A stretch of DNA of 64,000 nt from Sorghum bicolor (lineage: Eukaryota; Streptophyta; Magnoliopsida; Poales; Poaceae), in the NCBI RefSeq assembly GCF_000003195.3, contig NC_012871.2, positions 53,804,801 to 53,868,800 of the forward strand, written 5' to 3'. Below the pieces are notes generated by a model. It was not told where the DNA came from. It saw nothing but the letters and a program-made list of their open reading frames with translations, and did not search any database. Made by a program: the position numbers and the translations under genes. Below, piece by piece: positions 54,966 through 64,000 of this stretch. The stretch's first letter is position 1. Each line of letters opens with the position of its first letter.

Positions 54966-57900
54966 CTCCTTGATGAATCCGGCCGCCAGCAGCTTGTGGA
55001 TCTCCTCCGCGGTGGCCCGACGCTTCTCCTCGTCGAATCGGCGCAGGCGTTGCTTCACGGGTTTGGAGCCGGCTCGGATGTCCAAGGAGTGCTCGATGAC
55101 TTCCCTCGGTATACCAGGCATGTCCGAGGGACTCCATGCAAATATGTCGGCGTTTGCGCGGAGAAAGTCGACGAGCACCACTTCCTATTTGGGGTCGAGG
55201 CTGGAGCTGATCCTCAACGCCCTACCCTCAGAGGTCCCGGGGTCGAGGAAGACCAGCTTGGTCTCCTCCGCCGGCTCGAAGCTCCTGGCATGACGCTTGG
55301 GGTCGGGGACGTCCTGGTCGCAGTCGCCGAGGCCGGTGAGGATCGCCAGGGACTCAGCCAGAGCCTCGGCCTGCTCAATGCACTCAACGTCGCACTGGTA
55401 GGCGTGCTGGCTAGTCGTGCTGACGGTGATGATGCCCTTTGGCCCTGGCATCTTGAGCTTGAGGTAGGTATAGTTGGGGATGGCCATGAACTTGGCGTAG
55501 CATGGTCGTCCCAGAATTGCGTGGTAGGTCCCTGGGAACCCGACCACGTCGAAAGTGAGAACCTCCCGTCTGAAGTTGTCGGGGGTCCCAAAGCAGACGG
55601 GCAGATCGATCTGTCCGAGAGGGTGAGCACGATGTCCCGACACCACTCCGTGGAATGGCGCTGTGTCGTTCCTCAGCTCAGACTTACTGATCCCCATGAG
55701 GGCCAGAGTCTCGACGTAAAGGATGTTGAGGCCGCTGCCTCCGTCCATCAGCACCTTGGTGAGACGGGTCTCGGCGATGATGGGGTCGACGATCAAAGGA
55801 TAGCTTCCGGGATTGGGGATCCGATCCGGGTGATCCTGCCGGTCGAACGTGATTGCGCTCTCGGACCACTTGAGGTACGAGGGCGCGGCCGAGCTGACTG
55901 CGCAAACTTCTCGGAGTTCACGCTTCCTCTGACTCGCGGTGAGGCGAGCGGAACGTCCCCCAAAGATCAAGAGACATTTCTTGATTTTGGGGAAACCTTC
56001 CCCTTGAGGGTCGTCGTCCTTGGGGGGCTCTTCAACGCCCTCCTTGGAGATGAGGTCGGTGTAGTACCGACGTAGGACGGTGCACTCCTCAAGGGTGTGC
56101 TTGGTTGGTCCCCTGTGATAAGGGCATGGCTTCTTCAACATCTCGTCGAAGAGACCGGGGCCAGCAGGAGCCCGCTTGGGGTTCTTGCGATCTGCCGCGG
56201 CGACTAAGTTGTCGTCCGACTGACCCTGCTTCCCCTTGCGACCCTTCTTCTTCTTCTTGGGGTCGTGTGAGCCCGAGGCCTCGGTGGCCTCGGCCTTCTG
56301 TTTCCCGTTGGCAGCGCCGTCGGAGAAAATGGCACCAACTGCCTCCTCGCCTGAGGCGAAGTTGGTGGCGATATCAAGCAGTTGGCTAGTGCTCGTGGGG
56401 GTCTTGCGACCGAGCTCGTGTACCAGCTTCTTGCAGGTGGTACCAGAAATGAAGGCTCCGATGACGTCGGAGTCCGTGATGTTGGGGAGCTCGGTGCACT
56501 GCTTGGAGAATCGCCTGATGAAGTCTCGGAGGGACTCATCGGGCTTCTGCCTGCAACTCCTGAGGTCCCAGGAGTTCCCAGGGCGCACATATGTGCCCTG
56601 GAAGTTTCCGACGAAGATCTTGACCAGGTCGGCCCAGTCGTGGATCATGCGCTCAGGGAGGTGCTCGAGCCAGGCTCTGGCCGTATCGGCCAGGTGCAAT
56701 GGGAGGTTGCGGATGATGAGGAGGTCATCATCCGCTCCACCTAGCTGACACACTAGGCGGTAATCCGCCAGCCAGAGTTCAGGGTTGGTTTCCCCTGAGT
56801 ACTTGGTTAAGTTGGTGGGCTGTCGGAATCGCACCGGGAACTTGGCCCTGCGTATGGCCTCGCTGAAGACGCAGGGACCCGGAGGCTCTGGTGACGTGCT
56901 ACGGTCGTGGTCGGGGTCGTATCTTCCGCCTCGGTGCGGTCGATAGCGTCGAGACTCGGCCTCGTCCTTGTCACGCCGTCTGGCCTCGAGGGTGGCCCGG
57001 ACGTCCGCGTCAGCCCTGACACGTTCGTGGACTGATGGGGCCCTGTTGCCCCCTTGCGGGTTAGGGGGCAGCGGACCTTGCACCGTTGGTGCCTTGTTAG
57101 GAGGGGGTCGGGCCTCACGGCGCCTCCTGCCGTGGGATTGTGATGCAGAACTTTCTGCGTTCTGTACCACAGCCTGCTCCAGGAGTCCGCGTAGCCCCTG
57201 GCGCACTCTCCTTCCCTCAGGAGTTGACGGCTCGGGCATCGCCCTGAGGAGGAGCGCAGCGGCCATCACATTCTGGCTGGCCGTGCTAAAGACCGGGGCG
57301 TCTCCCCCTTGGTCCTCGACGATACGACGGTTGACGTCTCGGGCGCGGCGTCTAGCCTCACCCCCGTCTCCACGGTCGGACGAGTCTCGGACCAGGGCCT
57401 CACGGAGTTGGTGGAGGCGTGCGCGTTCTTCTTCGAGTCTGGCCTCCAGCTCATCGAGCTGCTTGAGGTCAGGGCGATGTCCCCCTACGGGGGCTGATGC
57501 TGCCCCGCGGGCTCCAGGATCGGTCCCCGGAGTCGGGTTAGGTGGTGGAGTGGCGTTCTCTTGCCTAGAGGGCCCTGTACCCCCTTGAGCGTTGTGGGGC
57601 GCTCCTTCGACCTCAAGGTTGAAGCACTCTCTTGACAGGTCATAGATCCCGTCGTCGGAGTCGGAATAGCCGAGGCAGTAGTTGTTGGCCTCCAAGAAGC
57701 GCATGAAGGTCTCCGGGTCGCCACACCCGGAAAAGTCAGCGGCCGCCCACTCGTCATCGCCTGAGGTAGGGTCCTCTAGGTATGACGAAACGGGTGGCGA
57801 AGCAAGGAGATCCAGGGTAGACCTGAGATGGTGCCCTGGGAGATCCGCGTACGCACTTAATGAAGTGCTCACGGAAGAGGCGTAACTGGCGGATGCGTTC

Positions 57901-58412
57901 CTGAGTCCAAAAGGGAGCTCAAGAGGCGCCGCTGTCTCTCCTCCATCCATAGGTGGAGGGGGACGGGATGTTGAGGCCCCTTTGTCCCCCTTCTTGGGAA
58001 CGGGCGGGAGTCGCGCCTTCCCTTTTAGTCGGGGTGGAACAGGGGGTCGTGATGATCCCCTGTTGGTCCGTGAAGCGGAACCTGACACTCCGGGGGCCCT
58101 TCCTCTAGCGTGTGTCGAGCCGCAGGAATGGGCGATCTGGTGAGGAATATGCAGGGGGAGGGTCGGACAGACCCTGGCCTCAGTGGTAGGGTCAGAGATC
58201 CTAGATCTCTGACGCCCCCGCCGGGCACCCCCCGCATGGTGTCCCGAGCGCCTCCCACGCACTGACTGTGGTGGGATCGGCTCGGCGCAAGACTCGACAT
58301 CACCACGTGGCGGGAGGAGGACCATGTCATAGCCGAAGCCGAGGGACATGAACTCTAAACTCCCGAACGTCATGATGGTGCCGCGGCGGAGTGGACGAAA
58401 TCCGTCTGCCAT
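54966..58412 (-). pseudogene. Gypsy1 gag-protease and RT start
   Basis: ATG at 58412 (MADGFRPLRRGTIMTFGSLE) opens 1075 codons. The N-terminal third is Pro/Arg/Gly-rich and low in complexity. The Gag domain is at about residues 560-700 (LADTARAWLEHLPERMIHDW; FVGNFQGTYVRPG; RQKPDESLRDFIRRFSKQC). A Lys/Gly-rich linker and CPYHRGPTKHTLEEC (knuckle-like) follow. The protease is near residue 890 (KVLMDGGSGLNILY). A TAG (55185-55187) interrupts the frame; the RT start follows with DMPGIPREVIEHSLDIR to FIKEV at the CACTA junction. A 418-aa plus-strand ORF over this region is its antisense shadow. Confidence 0.88.
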
Positions 58413-58455
58413 CCAAGCCTTCCCAGTAGGGATAGGGGAATGTCACGCAAAAGGC

Positions 58456-58474
58456 CCCTACCTGGCGCGCCAAC
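58456..58474 (-). other. Gypsy1 primer binding site
   Basis: Directly inside the 5' LTR the minus strand reads TTGGCGCGCCAGGTAGGGG. TGGCGCGCCAGGTAG is a recurring primer site of grass Tat elements; I do not assign the tRNA. Confidence 0.75.
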
Positions 58475-59561
58475 TGTCGGCGTCTAGACTCGTGGTCTAG
58501 ACACAAACGAGTTTAAGTTTGCGTGACTACCCAAGCCTGGATGGTGATGCAAGTGAAACATAGAGGGTTTATACTGGTTCGGGCCTAGAATGCCCTACGT
58601 CCAGTGAGATCGGGGGTCTGTATAGCCTTGCACCCAAAGGTGCTTGTAGTAGGGGGTACAAGCAGGTTGCAAGAGAGGGCTAAGTCCCAAGTCTCGGCTT
58701 TGTGGTGGACAGAGTGCTGGTTGCTGCTCTGTGAGTGAGTGTGGTGGTCGTGTGTGTGTGAATTTGGTGAACCTGTCCTGACTGTGAGCCCTGGCTCCCC
58801 TTTTATAGCCTCAAGGGGAGACAGGTATTTACACGAGTAGATTTCCTCTTGTTGAATGGTGAAGCCACAGTCCCGACCCTGTTGAAGCCTGTCAATCTCG
58901 TCCTTGAGGGATGGCTGTCAACATGGCTGCTCCTGTGGGGGGTTATCGAGCCCTGTAGGAGTCATGGGGGTCGGATCGGTGGTACTGCTGATCATCCTGT
59001 TAATAGTGGGAAAAGACAGCAAATAGTGACGCTGGTTAACCTTCCCCATTCCTCTTTCACTGTGAGGCAGTACACCACAGTGAAAGAGGTAAGGTTGTAT
59101 AGTGAAAGAGGTAAGGCCACAGTGGTCAGGGTGGTTGGAATAGTCGCCACCATGCCCTGCTGTGATATGGGAGCCACTGCGCCTGTCACGTCGAGGGTAC
59201 GGGCGCCGTGCGTCGGAAGCCTTGTCTTGATCTGGTGGAGCGTCGTTTGGCGCCCGAGCCCTGGGGGGTCGGGTGAGACGGAACTTACGCCCGAGGCCGA
59301 GGGGATCGGGCGAGGCGGTGTCTGCGTCCGAGCCTCTAGGGGGTCGGGCGAGACGGAACTTGCGCCCGAGGCCAGTGGGGGTCGGGCGAGACGGTGTTTG
59401 CGTCCGAGCCCTGGGGGGTTGGGCGTGCCGTGTTTTGAGCTCGAGATTGAAGAAGTAGATGGCTGGGGCCCACGTCCTGGTGGTGATCCTGGGGGGCTTA
59501 TTTTGCCTTTTGCGATTTTTTATCGCTCTGATCTGGGTATCCCTTTTTATGGTACCCAACA
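58475..59561 (-). repeat. Gypsy1 5' LTR, 1087 bp
   Basis: It has TGTTGGGTACC...GCCGACA ends on the minus strand. The TATA box (GGCTATAAAAGGGG, minus strand) is at 58797-58810. GGTCGGGCGAGACGG-type repeats fill about 59265-59430. The 238-aa plus-strand ORF over it is spurious. Confidence 0.92.
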
Positions 59562-59566
59562 CTAAT

Positions 59567-60200
59567 TGAAACATAATCGTGCCTGAACATTTCTAAGGAT
59601 AGCACTACTGCATCTTGAAATAGATAAGTTGGTTTGCTGGACTGGACACATCCTGGTGGCGCCATGAGCCTATTTTCTTCTTGTTGCTGAATCCCTATTG
59701 GAGGGAATGGCCGAATGGAGCCTTGATTTCTTGCTATTGTTGTCTTGATGCCTGATGGAGTACAATCACTTATGTCATGATCCATCCATGTGCATGTGCA
59801 TGTTTATCAAGTTCATTGGTTTATTATCAAGTATGAACTGCAAGTTTGTAATATTTGAGCTCTGAATTGTAACTTTGTAAGTTTGTAACACTCTTGAGTC
59901 TTCAAAGAATTGAACTTTGTATTCTGTACTATCTAGTTCTGTATTTGTGTAATATTTGTCATCGATTTGTATTGTATTGTGTATAATATTTGTTAATATC
60001 TATTCTGAATCCTGATGGCCGTCCTCTACTGTTTTTGTCATCGGTTTTTTCGGTTCAAACCAGAAAACTGAACTAAGAAACCGAAATCGTCGGTTTCTGG
60101 TATTTTAGGAAACCGATCGGTTCTCAATTCCTGGAAACCGGTTTCAAAAAACCAAATAAACTGAACCAAACTGTCGTTTAAAACTGAACGCCCAGGTTGA
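59567..60200 (+). other. 3' end of the hAT transposon
   Basis: This is the hAT downstream region resuming after Gypsy1, starting with the right CTAAT duplication. It is AT-rich and without an ORF of merit. GGTTTC/AACCGAA words cluster from about 60040 to the right terminal repeat at 60190-60200. Confidence 0.7.
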
Positions 60201-60208
60201 GATTCTAT

Positions 60209-60652
60209 ATGGGCAGTGATCCTATGGACCGTCGCTCTATCACCGGTTATTGCATCTTTATTGGTACTTCTCCCATTGCATGGAAATCAAAGAAACAAAG
60301 TGCAGTATCACGCTCTAGTGCTGAAGCAGAGGTTAGAGCTCTTGCTACTACAACTGCTGAAATAATTTGGCTTAGATGGTTGCTGGCTGATCTTGGAGCT
60401 TCATGTGATAACTCTACACCCCTTTTCTGTAATAATATGAGTGCTATTCAAATAGCAAATAATCCAATCAAGCATGAGTTGACCAAACATATTGGTGTTG
60501 ATGCATCATTTATCAGATCTCATTGCCAACAGTCCACGGTTGATCTCAAATATGTTCCATCTGAGCTTCAAGTGGCAGATTTCTTCACCAAGCCTCAAAC
60601 AAAGGAACATCATCGTCTTAATCTTCTCAAACTCAATGTGTCTTCCCCTTGA
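60209..60652 (+). pseudogene. Copia2 RNase H, C-terminal part
   Basis: The frame reads DPMDRRSITGYCIFIGTSPI, WKSKKQSAVSRSSAEAEVRA, LFCNNMSAIQIANNPIKHEL and VPSELQVADFFTKPQTKEHH, the standard end of Copia pol, then a stop at 60650-60652. Its first residues are at 15175-15195, 45 kb to the left. Confidence 0.9.
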
Positions 60653-60812
60653 GTTTGAGGGGGGGGGGGTCAACTATAAGTAAAATCTATGCTTGTACAT
60701 AGTTAGTCTAGCCCATAAGGCCCATGGCCCAAGTGCCTATTGTACACATGTATATGTATCTGAAGACTCTAAAATGGAAGATTTGATTCTGGTTTCTTCT
60801 TCTAAACTTTGC
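60653..60812 (+). other. Copia2 polypurine tract and possible 3' LTR start
   Basis: A G-rich run (GAGTTTGAGGGGGGGGGG, about 60651-60669) follows the pol stop. The LTR should begin next, but the expected TG is not clear (GTCAACTATAAG). About 140 bases resemble LTR sequence; the end is not determined. Confidence 0.5.
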
Positions 60813-61220
60813 AGTCACCACCAGTGGTCCAATCCTGTGGTCATGAGTATTTGCTCACTGCTGGTCATTGTTTGATCTAGCGTTTATGAGCCTTCTACCA
60901 CTGTCAGATCATCGCTTCATTTGGCAGTGATGAGATAATGATCATCGGCGGCTCACCATTTGATCAGGCAATAATGGATGTTTTCTTGCCACCGGTCCGG
61001 CGGTCCGTGGTCCAATGCAGCGGTGACGAGTATCTGACCATCGTGGTTCCATTATTTGATCTAATACTGATGAGAGTTGTACCACCACTGGACCACTTGA
61101 TCTAGCGGTGAAGTTATGATCACCGTATGCTCGTGGTTTGATCTGGTGGTGATGAACCTTTGACCACTGCCGCCTCATCGCTTGATCCGGTGCATATGAG
61201 CGTGCGATTACCACTAGAGT
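60813..61220. repeat. Degenerate tandem repeat, period about 45-50 bp
   Basis: Roughly eight diverged units contain a core like TTTGATCTAGCGGTGATGAG followed by (G)ACCACT/ACCATC. Cores are seen near 60868, 60912, 60958, 61005, 61053, 61096, 61136 and 61182. It separates the Copia2 end from the Nudix 3' end. Confidence 0.7.
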
Positions 61221-61416
61221 GAAGATGAGAATACCAAGCAAATCCATTGGTGGTCTGGTACCCCAAACCAACAGAAGTCCAAGAGAACCCTCTGCTCATA
61301 CTGAAATGAGTCCCAAGCATAATTTTGATTATAATCATTATCTCACAAGACTATTCCGTGACACTTTGGTTTCATCAAATTGAACTATCATTAGAAACTT
61401 GAACAGCAAAAGGCAA

Positions 61417-63573
61417 CTAAGAACAATCACCGCTCCTCAAGGTTTGCATCAGCTCTAGGTAGCCACGAGAATCTGGGTTTATGTACCTGAAACCAAGGCT
61501 ACAATATCAGCATCTAAGGCCTTGTTTGGTTGCTAGTGCTAAAATTTAGCTCACATCATATCGAATGTTTAAACACATGCATGAAGTATTAAATATATAC
61601 TATCTACAAAACTAAAAACACAGCTATAGAATAATTTGCGAGACGAATCTTTTGAGCCTCATTAGTCCATAATTAGACACTAATTGCCAAATAAAACGAA
61701 AATGCTACCTATTAAATTTTAGCACCTCCAACCAAACATGCCCTAAGAAGTTATTTTCACCTGAAATTAGAGTGCTTGGAACACAATAATGTAATATGCA
61801 TTTAGTACCCATGGCGGAAGAGGAAGTCGATAATCACAAGGTTGCAATTTGGCTTGAAAAATTCTGTCCTCCGTATAATGCTTGCAGCATGTGGAATAGG
61901 GACTAATCTGAAGCTATCAACCTCACCATCTGCACCAAAAAATAAACAAATAAACAGTGGATTGCTATATGTACCAATATGAATATAGAAAATTAGCATG
62001 TTTTCCAGTATTTAGTGAGTACCTTCATTATTAGGAACAAAGTCAGAAGGAAGTTCGAGGTCATAGCAGAAGAGAACATCCCTTTTGTATCTAAAGCCTT
62101 CAATATCGATGTAAGAAACCGCTCCAACAGAAGTAGCACTAATGAATTTTTATAGATATTTGTTACATATGAAACATAATAAAAAGTGAGAACGGAAACT
62201 TCTAAGGAAACAGTTTGACATTTTACTTTGTAGATATGGATCTTGGGATTCCAGCTTCCTCCTCACATTCCTTTATGATATTCTCTTTGCACGATATTCC
62301 ATATGGCTAAAGATCCAAATTAATCAACATAAGCTAACATATGCTACTTCTACATTAGAGGAAGTGAAGAAAAAGGAAAACAAGTATCAAATTCAGTTTT
62401 TAGCTTTGCTTAAAAGCCTATTTCATTCAAGGCATGTTAAAGCCCAGCAGCAAAAATCAACAGTGTGTCCTGTCTTGTCAGCTGGCATGGGGCCTTTCCT
62501 AAAAGAGAAAAAAAAAGTCCCTAACTTCAACAAATTACATCTGGGCTGCAAACATTAGATAGCTAAAACCTGTCCTTTAAGGTCCAAGACAACTGACATG
62601 ACGAAAATTCTATCAAGACTAGTTGTTTCCTTTCTCTAAAATCAATATGTTCAAGGTTTTATGATAGACCAAGCAGGACTGCAGTCCAAATTTCTTTTAC
62701 ACCTCATATAACCAGGTAATGATTCCAGGAATATCGGCTAGAACAATCTACATTGAATATAACTATCATATTCAGAATATGTCGAAAACAGATGAATTGC
62801 CAAAAAAAAAGAGGGTGCTCGACTACATATATTGTTTTGCCACAAATAAGGTCTATGTCCGTCCATACACATTTACAAAGTATGATTCATTGGGGCATTA
62901 GATCACTGAGGAATGAAAATACTATGTGAATGATATGCATTTGTTAGTGGAAGAAGTCATTTTCATTAATTTTTAGTTCATGTTATCAAATAGAATCAAA
63001 TTTACCAGTTTTCACCATGGGCATCAAAGAATAAATGAAGAAAAAACAGTGTTGATAAGAATTTTGAGTTCTTGTCACCAGTCTTTAGCAAAAAAAGATG
63101 TTTTGTTAATAACGTAAATGGAAAATTTAAAGAGAAGGATGGAAATGAACACCAGGCCACCAGCAACGAGATGATCAAGCATTCCTGGATATGTTTGCTT
63201 CACATCACTTCGCTTACCAATCCAAAGAAATTTCTGACCTTCCTTATTAACATACCCATTCATATGAACTCCGTAAGCCTGTGATAAATGTAATTTCATT
63301 GACAGGTGACAGAAGGGTATAACAGTTACAGATACAACGACAGTTGATGGATATAGAGATAATCAGATAAAATAAAGAAACAATAATGTGAGTAACTTGG
63401 AGAACTGAGGTAAAGATTAGCAGTGGGATGGTACCAATAGATGAGTACAATGCTTGATAAAAACATATTAGAATTTAGAAGAGGAAACATACCTTTATAC
63501 CAAAGTAGGGAGCAGCAGCGCGTTCCAGAGAAAAGTACACAGGCATGCCATAAGATGATGTTACTGGGTAGAG
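61417..63573 (-). CDS. Nudix hydrolase (NUDT20/24, Tnr3-like), 3' part
   Basis: Six exons on the minus strand with GT-AG introns and continuous phase: 63573-63493, 63278-63153, 62306-62227, 62138-62023, 61929-61809, 61486-61417 (TAG stop). Landmarks in order: SLERAAAPYFGIK; AYGVHMNGYVNKEGQKFLWI with YPGMLDHLVAGGL; PYGISCKENIIKECEEEAGI, which is the degenerate Nudix box of this family; YKRDVLFCYDLELPSDF; EFFKPNCNLVIIDFLFRHG; RGYLELMQTLRSGDCS. This family of plastid Nudix enzymes is related to the Nudix part of yeast Tnr3, linked to hydrolysis of thiamin-type diphosphates; activity here is inferred. The 5' exons (transit peptide and DUF4743-like N-terminus) lie beyond 64000. A Tourist MITE sits in the last intron. 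All visible exons are open and conserved, so the gene is probably functional. Confidence 0.93.
61518..61743. mobile_element. Tourist-like MITE in the last Nudix intron, 226 bp
   Basis: Inverted ends GGCCTTGTTTGG and CCAAACATGCCC are flanked by TAA (61515-61517 and 61744-61746). It lies inside intron 61487-61808 and does not touch the splice sites. Confidence 0.88.
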
Positions 63574-63790
63574 CTGTTAGATTGTGAATATTATCAGAGC
63601 AAGAAACTGAAGACATATGAAACAAAAAACAGATACAGAGCTCCAGTGATATACAATAGGAAAAAAAGGGACAACTTTTTTGAACAAATTTAACAAGGGG
63701 TTGTTGATGATAAGAAGCAATGGGCATAAACAACTATAGATTATTCCGAAAACTAATAATCATCTGTGTAAAATATTTTAATCTGTAACT
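63574..63790 (-). other. Nudix upstream intron sequence
   Basis: AT-rich sequence upstream (minus sense) of the first visible Nudix exon. It shows no coding similarity. It should be intron leading to 5' exons outside the window. Confidence 0.5.
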
Positions 63791-64000
63791 GTTATGTGGC
63801 TGCTGGGGATCGAGAGAGATGGATTGAGATCGAAGGAGCGGCGGCTGATGGCATGAACAGTACCCGCGGGTACTGTTCACAGGGAGGCGGCTGTGAGAGC
63901 GAGAGAGGAGGCTAGGGTTTCGGGCGCTAGGAGCGCCAGCCGCGGGGCTCTGCCCACGGCCGGCAAGAGAGAAGAAATTTCCTTTTAATCTCTTGCTGAT
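63791..64000. mobile_element. Possible start of an LTR or other insertion
   Basis: Base composition changes at about 63791 (TGTTATGTGGCTGCTGGGG) from AT-rich to GC-rich. The block contains a perfect 26-bp palindrome and a 'gggtttcgggcgc' stretch, and ends TTAATCTCTTGCTGAT. Such 'tgaacagtacccg' sequence is common in grass LTRs. Alternatively it could be the GC-rich 5' region of the Nudix gene. The window ends before this can be settled. Confidence 0.4.
63854..63879. repeat. Perfect 26-bp palindrome
   Basis: TGAACAGTACCCG followed directly by its complement CGGGTACTGTTCA, with no spacer. Confidence 0.9.

Larger units (their letters stand above)
21654..59561 (-). mobile_element. Gypsy1: Tat-lineage Ty3/Gypsy retrotransposon
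   Basis: LTRs with TGTTGGGTACC...GCCGACA ends (minus strand) lie at 58475-59561 (5') and 21654-22465 (3'), flanked by a perfect CTAAT duplication (21649-21653 and 59562-59566). Minus-strand gag-protease, reverse transcriptase, RNase H and integrase lie in that order. Between pol and the 3' LTR a plus-strand multi-exon gene resembles the antisense ORF known from grass Tat elements (RIRE2/Grande type). Without the CACTA and Copia1 insertions it is about 13.6 kb. At least three pol stops and altered integrase catalytic residues show this copy is not autonomous. Confidence 0.9.
15196..60200 (+). mobile_element. hAT transposon enlarged to 45 kb by nested insertions
   Basis: The ends are inverted repeats (TCAACCTGGGC at the left; its complement at 60190-60200) flanked by an 8-bp duplication with one mismatch (GATTCTAC 15188-15195; GATTCTAT 60201-60208). 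Subterminal regions at both ends are packed with AACCGAA/TTCGGTT-type motifs. A broken hAT transposase lies at 16040-21592. Subtracting the solo LTR, the MITE and the Gypsy1 nest leaves about 3.6 kb, a usual hAT size. Confidence 0.85.
8976..60669 (+). mobile_element. Copia2: disrupted Ty1/Copia element hosting the nest
   Basis: Plus-strand gag (8976-9620), protease, integrase, reverse transcriptase (14013-15195) and the rest of RNase H (60209-60652) belong to one element. The split at 15195/60201 is bridged by an 8-bp duplication (GATTCTAC / GATTCTAT). A polypurine tract (60653-60669) follows the pol stop. I could not delimit either LTR; the 5' one seems missing. The coding region carries many stops and frameshifts, for example TAG at 14458-14460. 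Copia2 is the oldest layer of the nest. It ends about 750 bases downstream of the end of the Nudix gene. Confidence 0.8.

Noticed and set aside
54819..56075. A 418-aa plus-strand ORF opposite Gypsy1 gag-protease
   Set aside because: It starts in the CACTA element and runs into the antisense of a clear protease and Gag; GC-rich codon bias leaves the opposite strand open. No domain is seen.
58849..59565. 238-aa and 218-aa ORFs on both strands of the Gypsy1 5' LTR
   Set aside because: They lie wholly in an LTR, consist of LTR repeats, and have no family resemblance.

Overview
This window is nuclear DNA from a grass. The Tekay/Del, Tat and SIRE-type LTR retrotransposons, the GGCCTTGTTTGG-type Tourist MITEs and the GC-rich coding style point to the Andropogoneae (sorghum, sugarcane or a relative); that assignment is inference. 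There is one recognisable host gene: a minus-strand Nudix hydrolase (NUDT20/24, Tnr3-like) at 61417-63573, read from six exons, with its 5' exons beyond the right edge. Almost everything else is transposable elements inserted into one another.

Layout. 1-1393 is the end of a SIRE-type Copia LTR. It lies in the truncated 3' LTR of a minus-strand, pol-less retrotransposon (1394-7962) that carries one unidentified 309-aa ORF. 8063-8402 may hold the last exons of an unknown gene, and 8651-8975 is an LTR fragment with a 117-bp tandem duplication. From about 8976 to 60669 runs a plus-strand Copia element (Copia2), broken by a solo LTR (11281-14007, target-site duplication AGTAC) and by a hAT transposon (15196-60200, 8-bp duplication with one mismatch). 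The hAT holds a second solo LTR (17323-20102), a hAT-type MITE (20652-21371, duplication CTCGTATG) with Tourist MITE sequence inside it, and a Tat-lineage Gypsy element, Gypsy1 (21654-59561, minus strand, duplication CTAAT). Gypsy1 holds a non-autonomous CACTA element (53628-54962, duplication TAC) and a SIRE-type Copia element, Copia1 (29629-52615, minus strand, duplication CCGGA). Copia1 holds a broken PIF/Harbinger transposon (29818-31035) and a Tekay-type chromovirus, Gypsy2 (38020-50704, minus strand, duplication TCTTT). The nest is therefore five deep: Copia2 > hAT > Gypsy1 > Copia1 > Gypsy2. Matching duplications at the joins give the order of events.

The most notable signal is an extra reading frame in Gypsy2, between the 5' LTR and gag (46373-47347, minus strand). 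Its N-terminus matches the histone H3 tail at 8 of the first 9 residues after the initiator Met (ARTKWTARK against ARTKQTARK). An acidic Ser/Asp tract and a C-terminal heptad-like helix follow. The same element encodes a chromodomain at the end of its integrase, so a histone-tail mimic in it is mechanistically suggestive. Other points: Gypsy1 has a multi-exon antisense gene, an integrase with two of three catalytic acidic residues changed, and a 3' LTR that has lost the TATA box. Copia1 has a 5' LTR lacking all of U3, yet a perfect target-site duplication. The CACTA element contains a tRNA-like A box/B box pair.

Most element ORFs contain stops or frameshifts, many explicable as C-to-T changes, so the nest looks silenced and decaying. 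The LTR pairs of Gypsy1 and Gypsy2 remain very similar, so those insertions are comparatively young.
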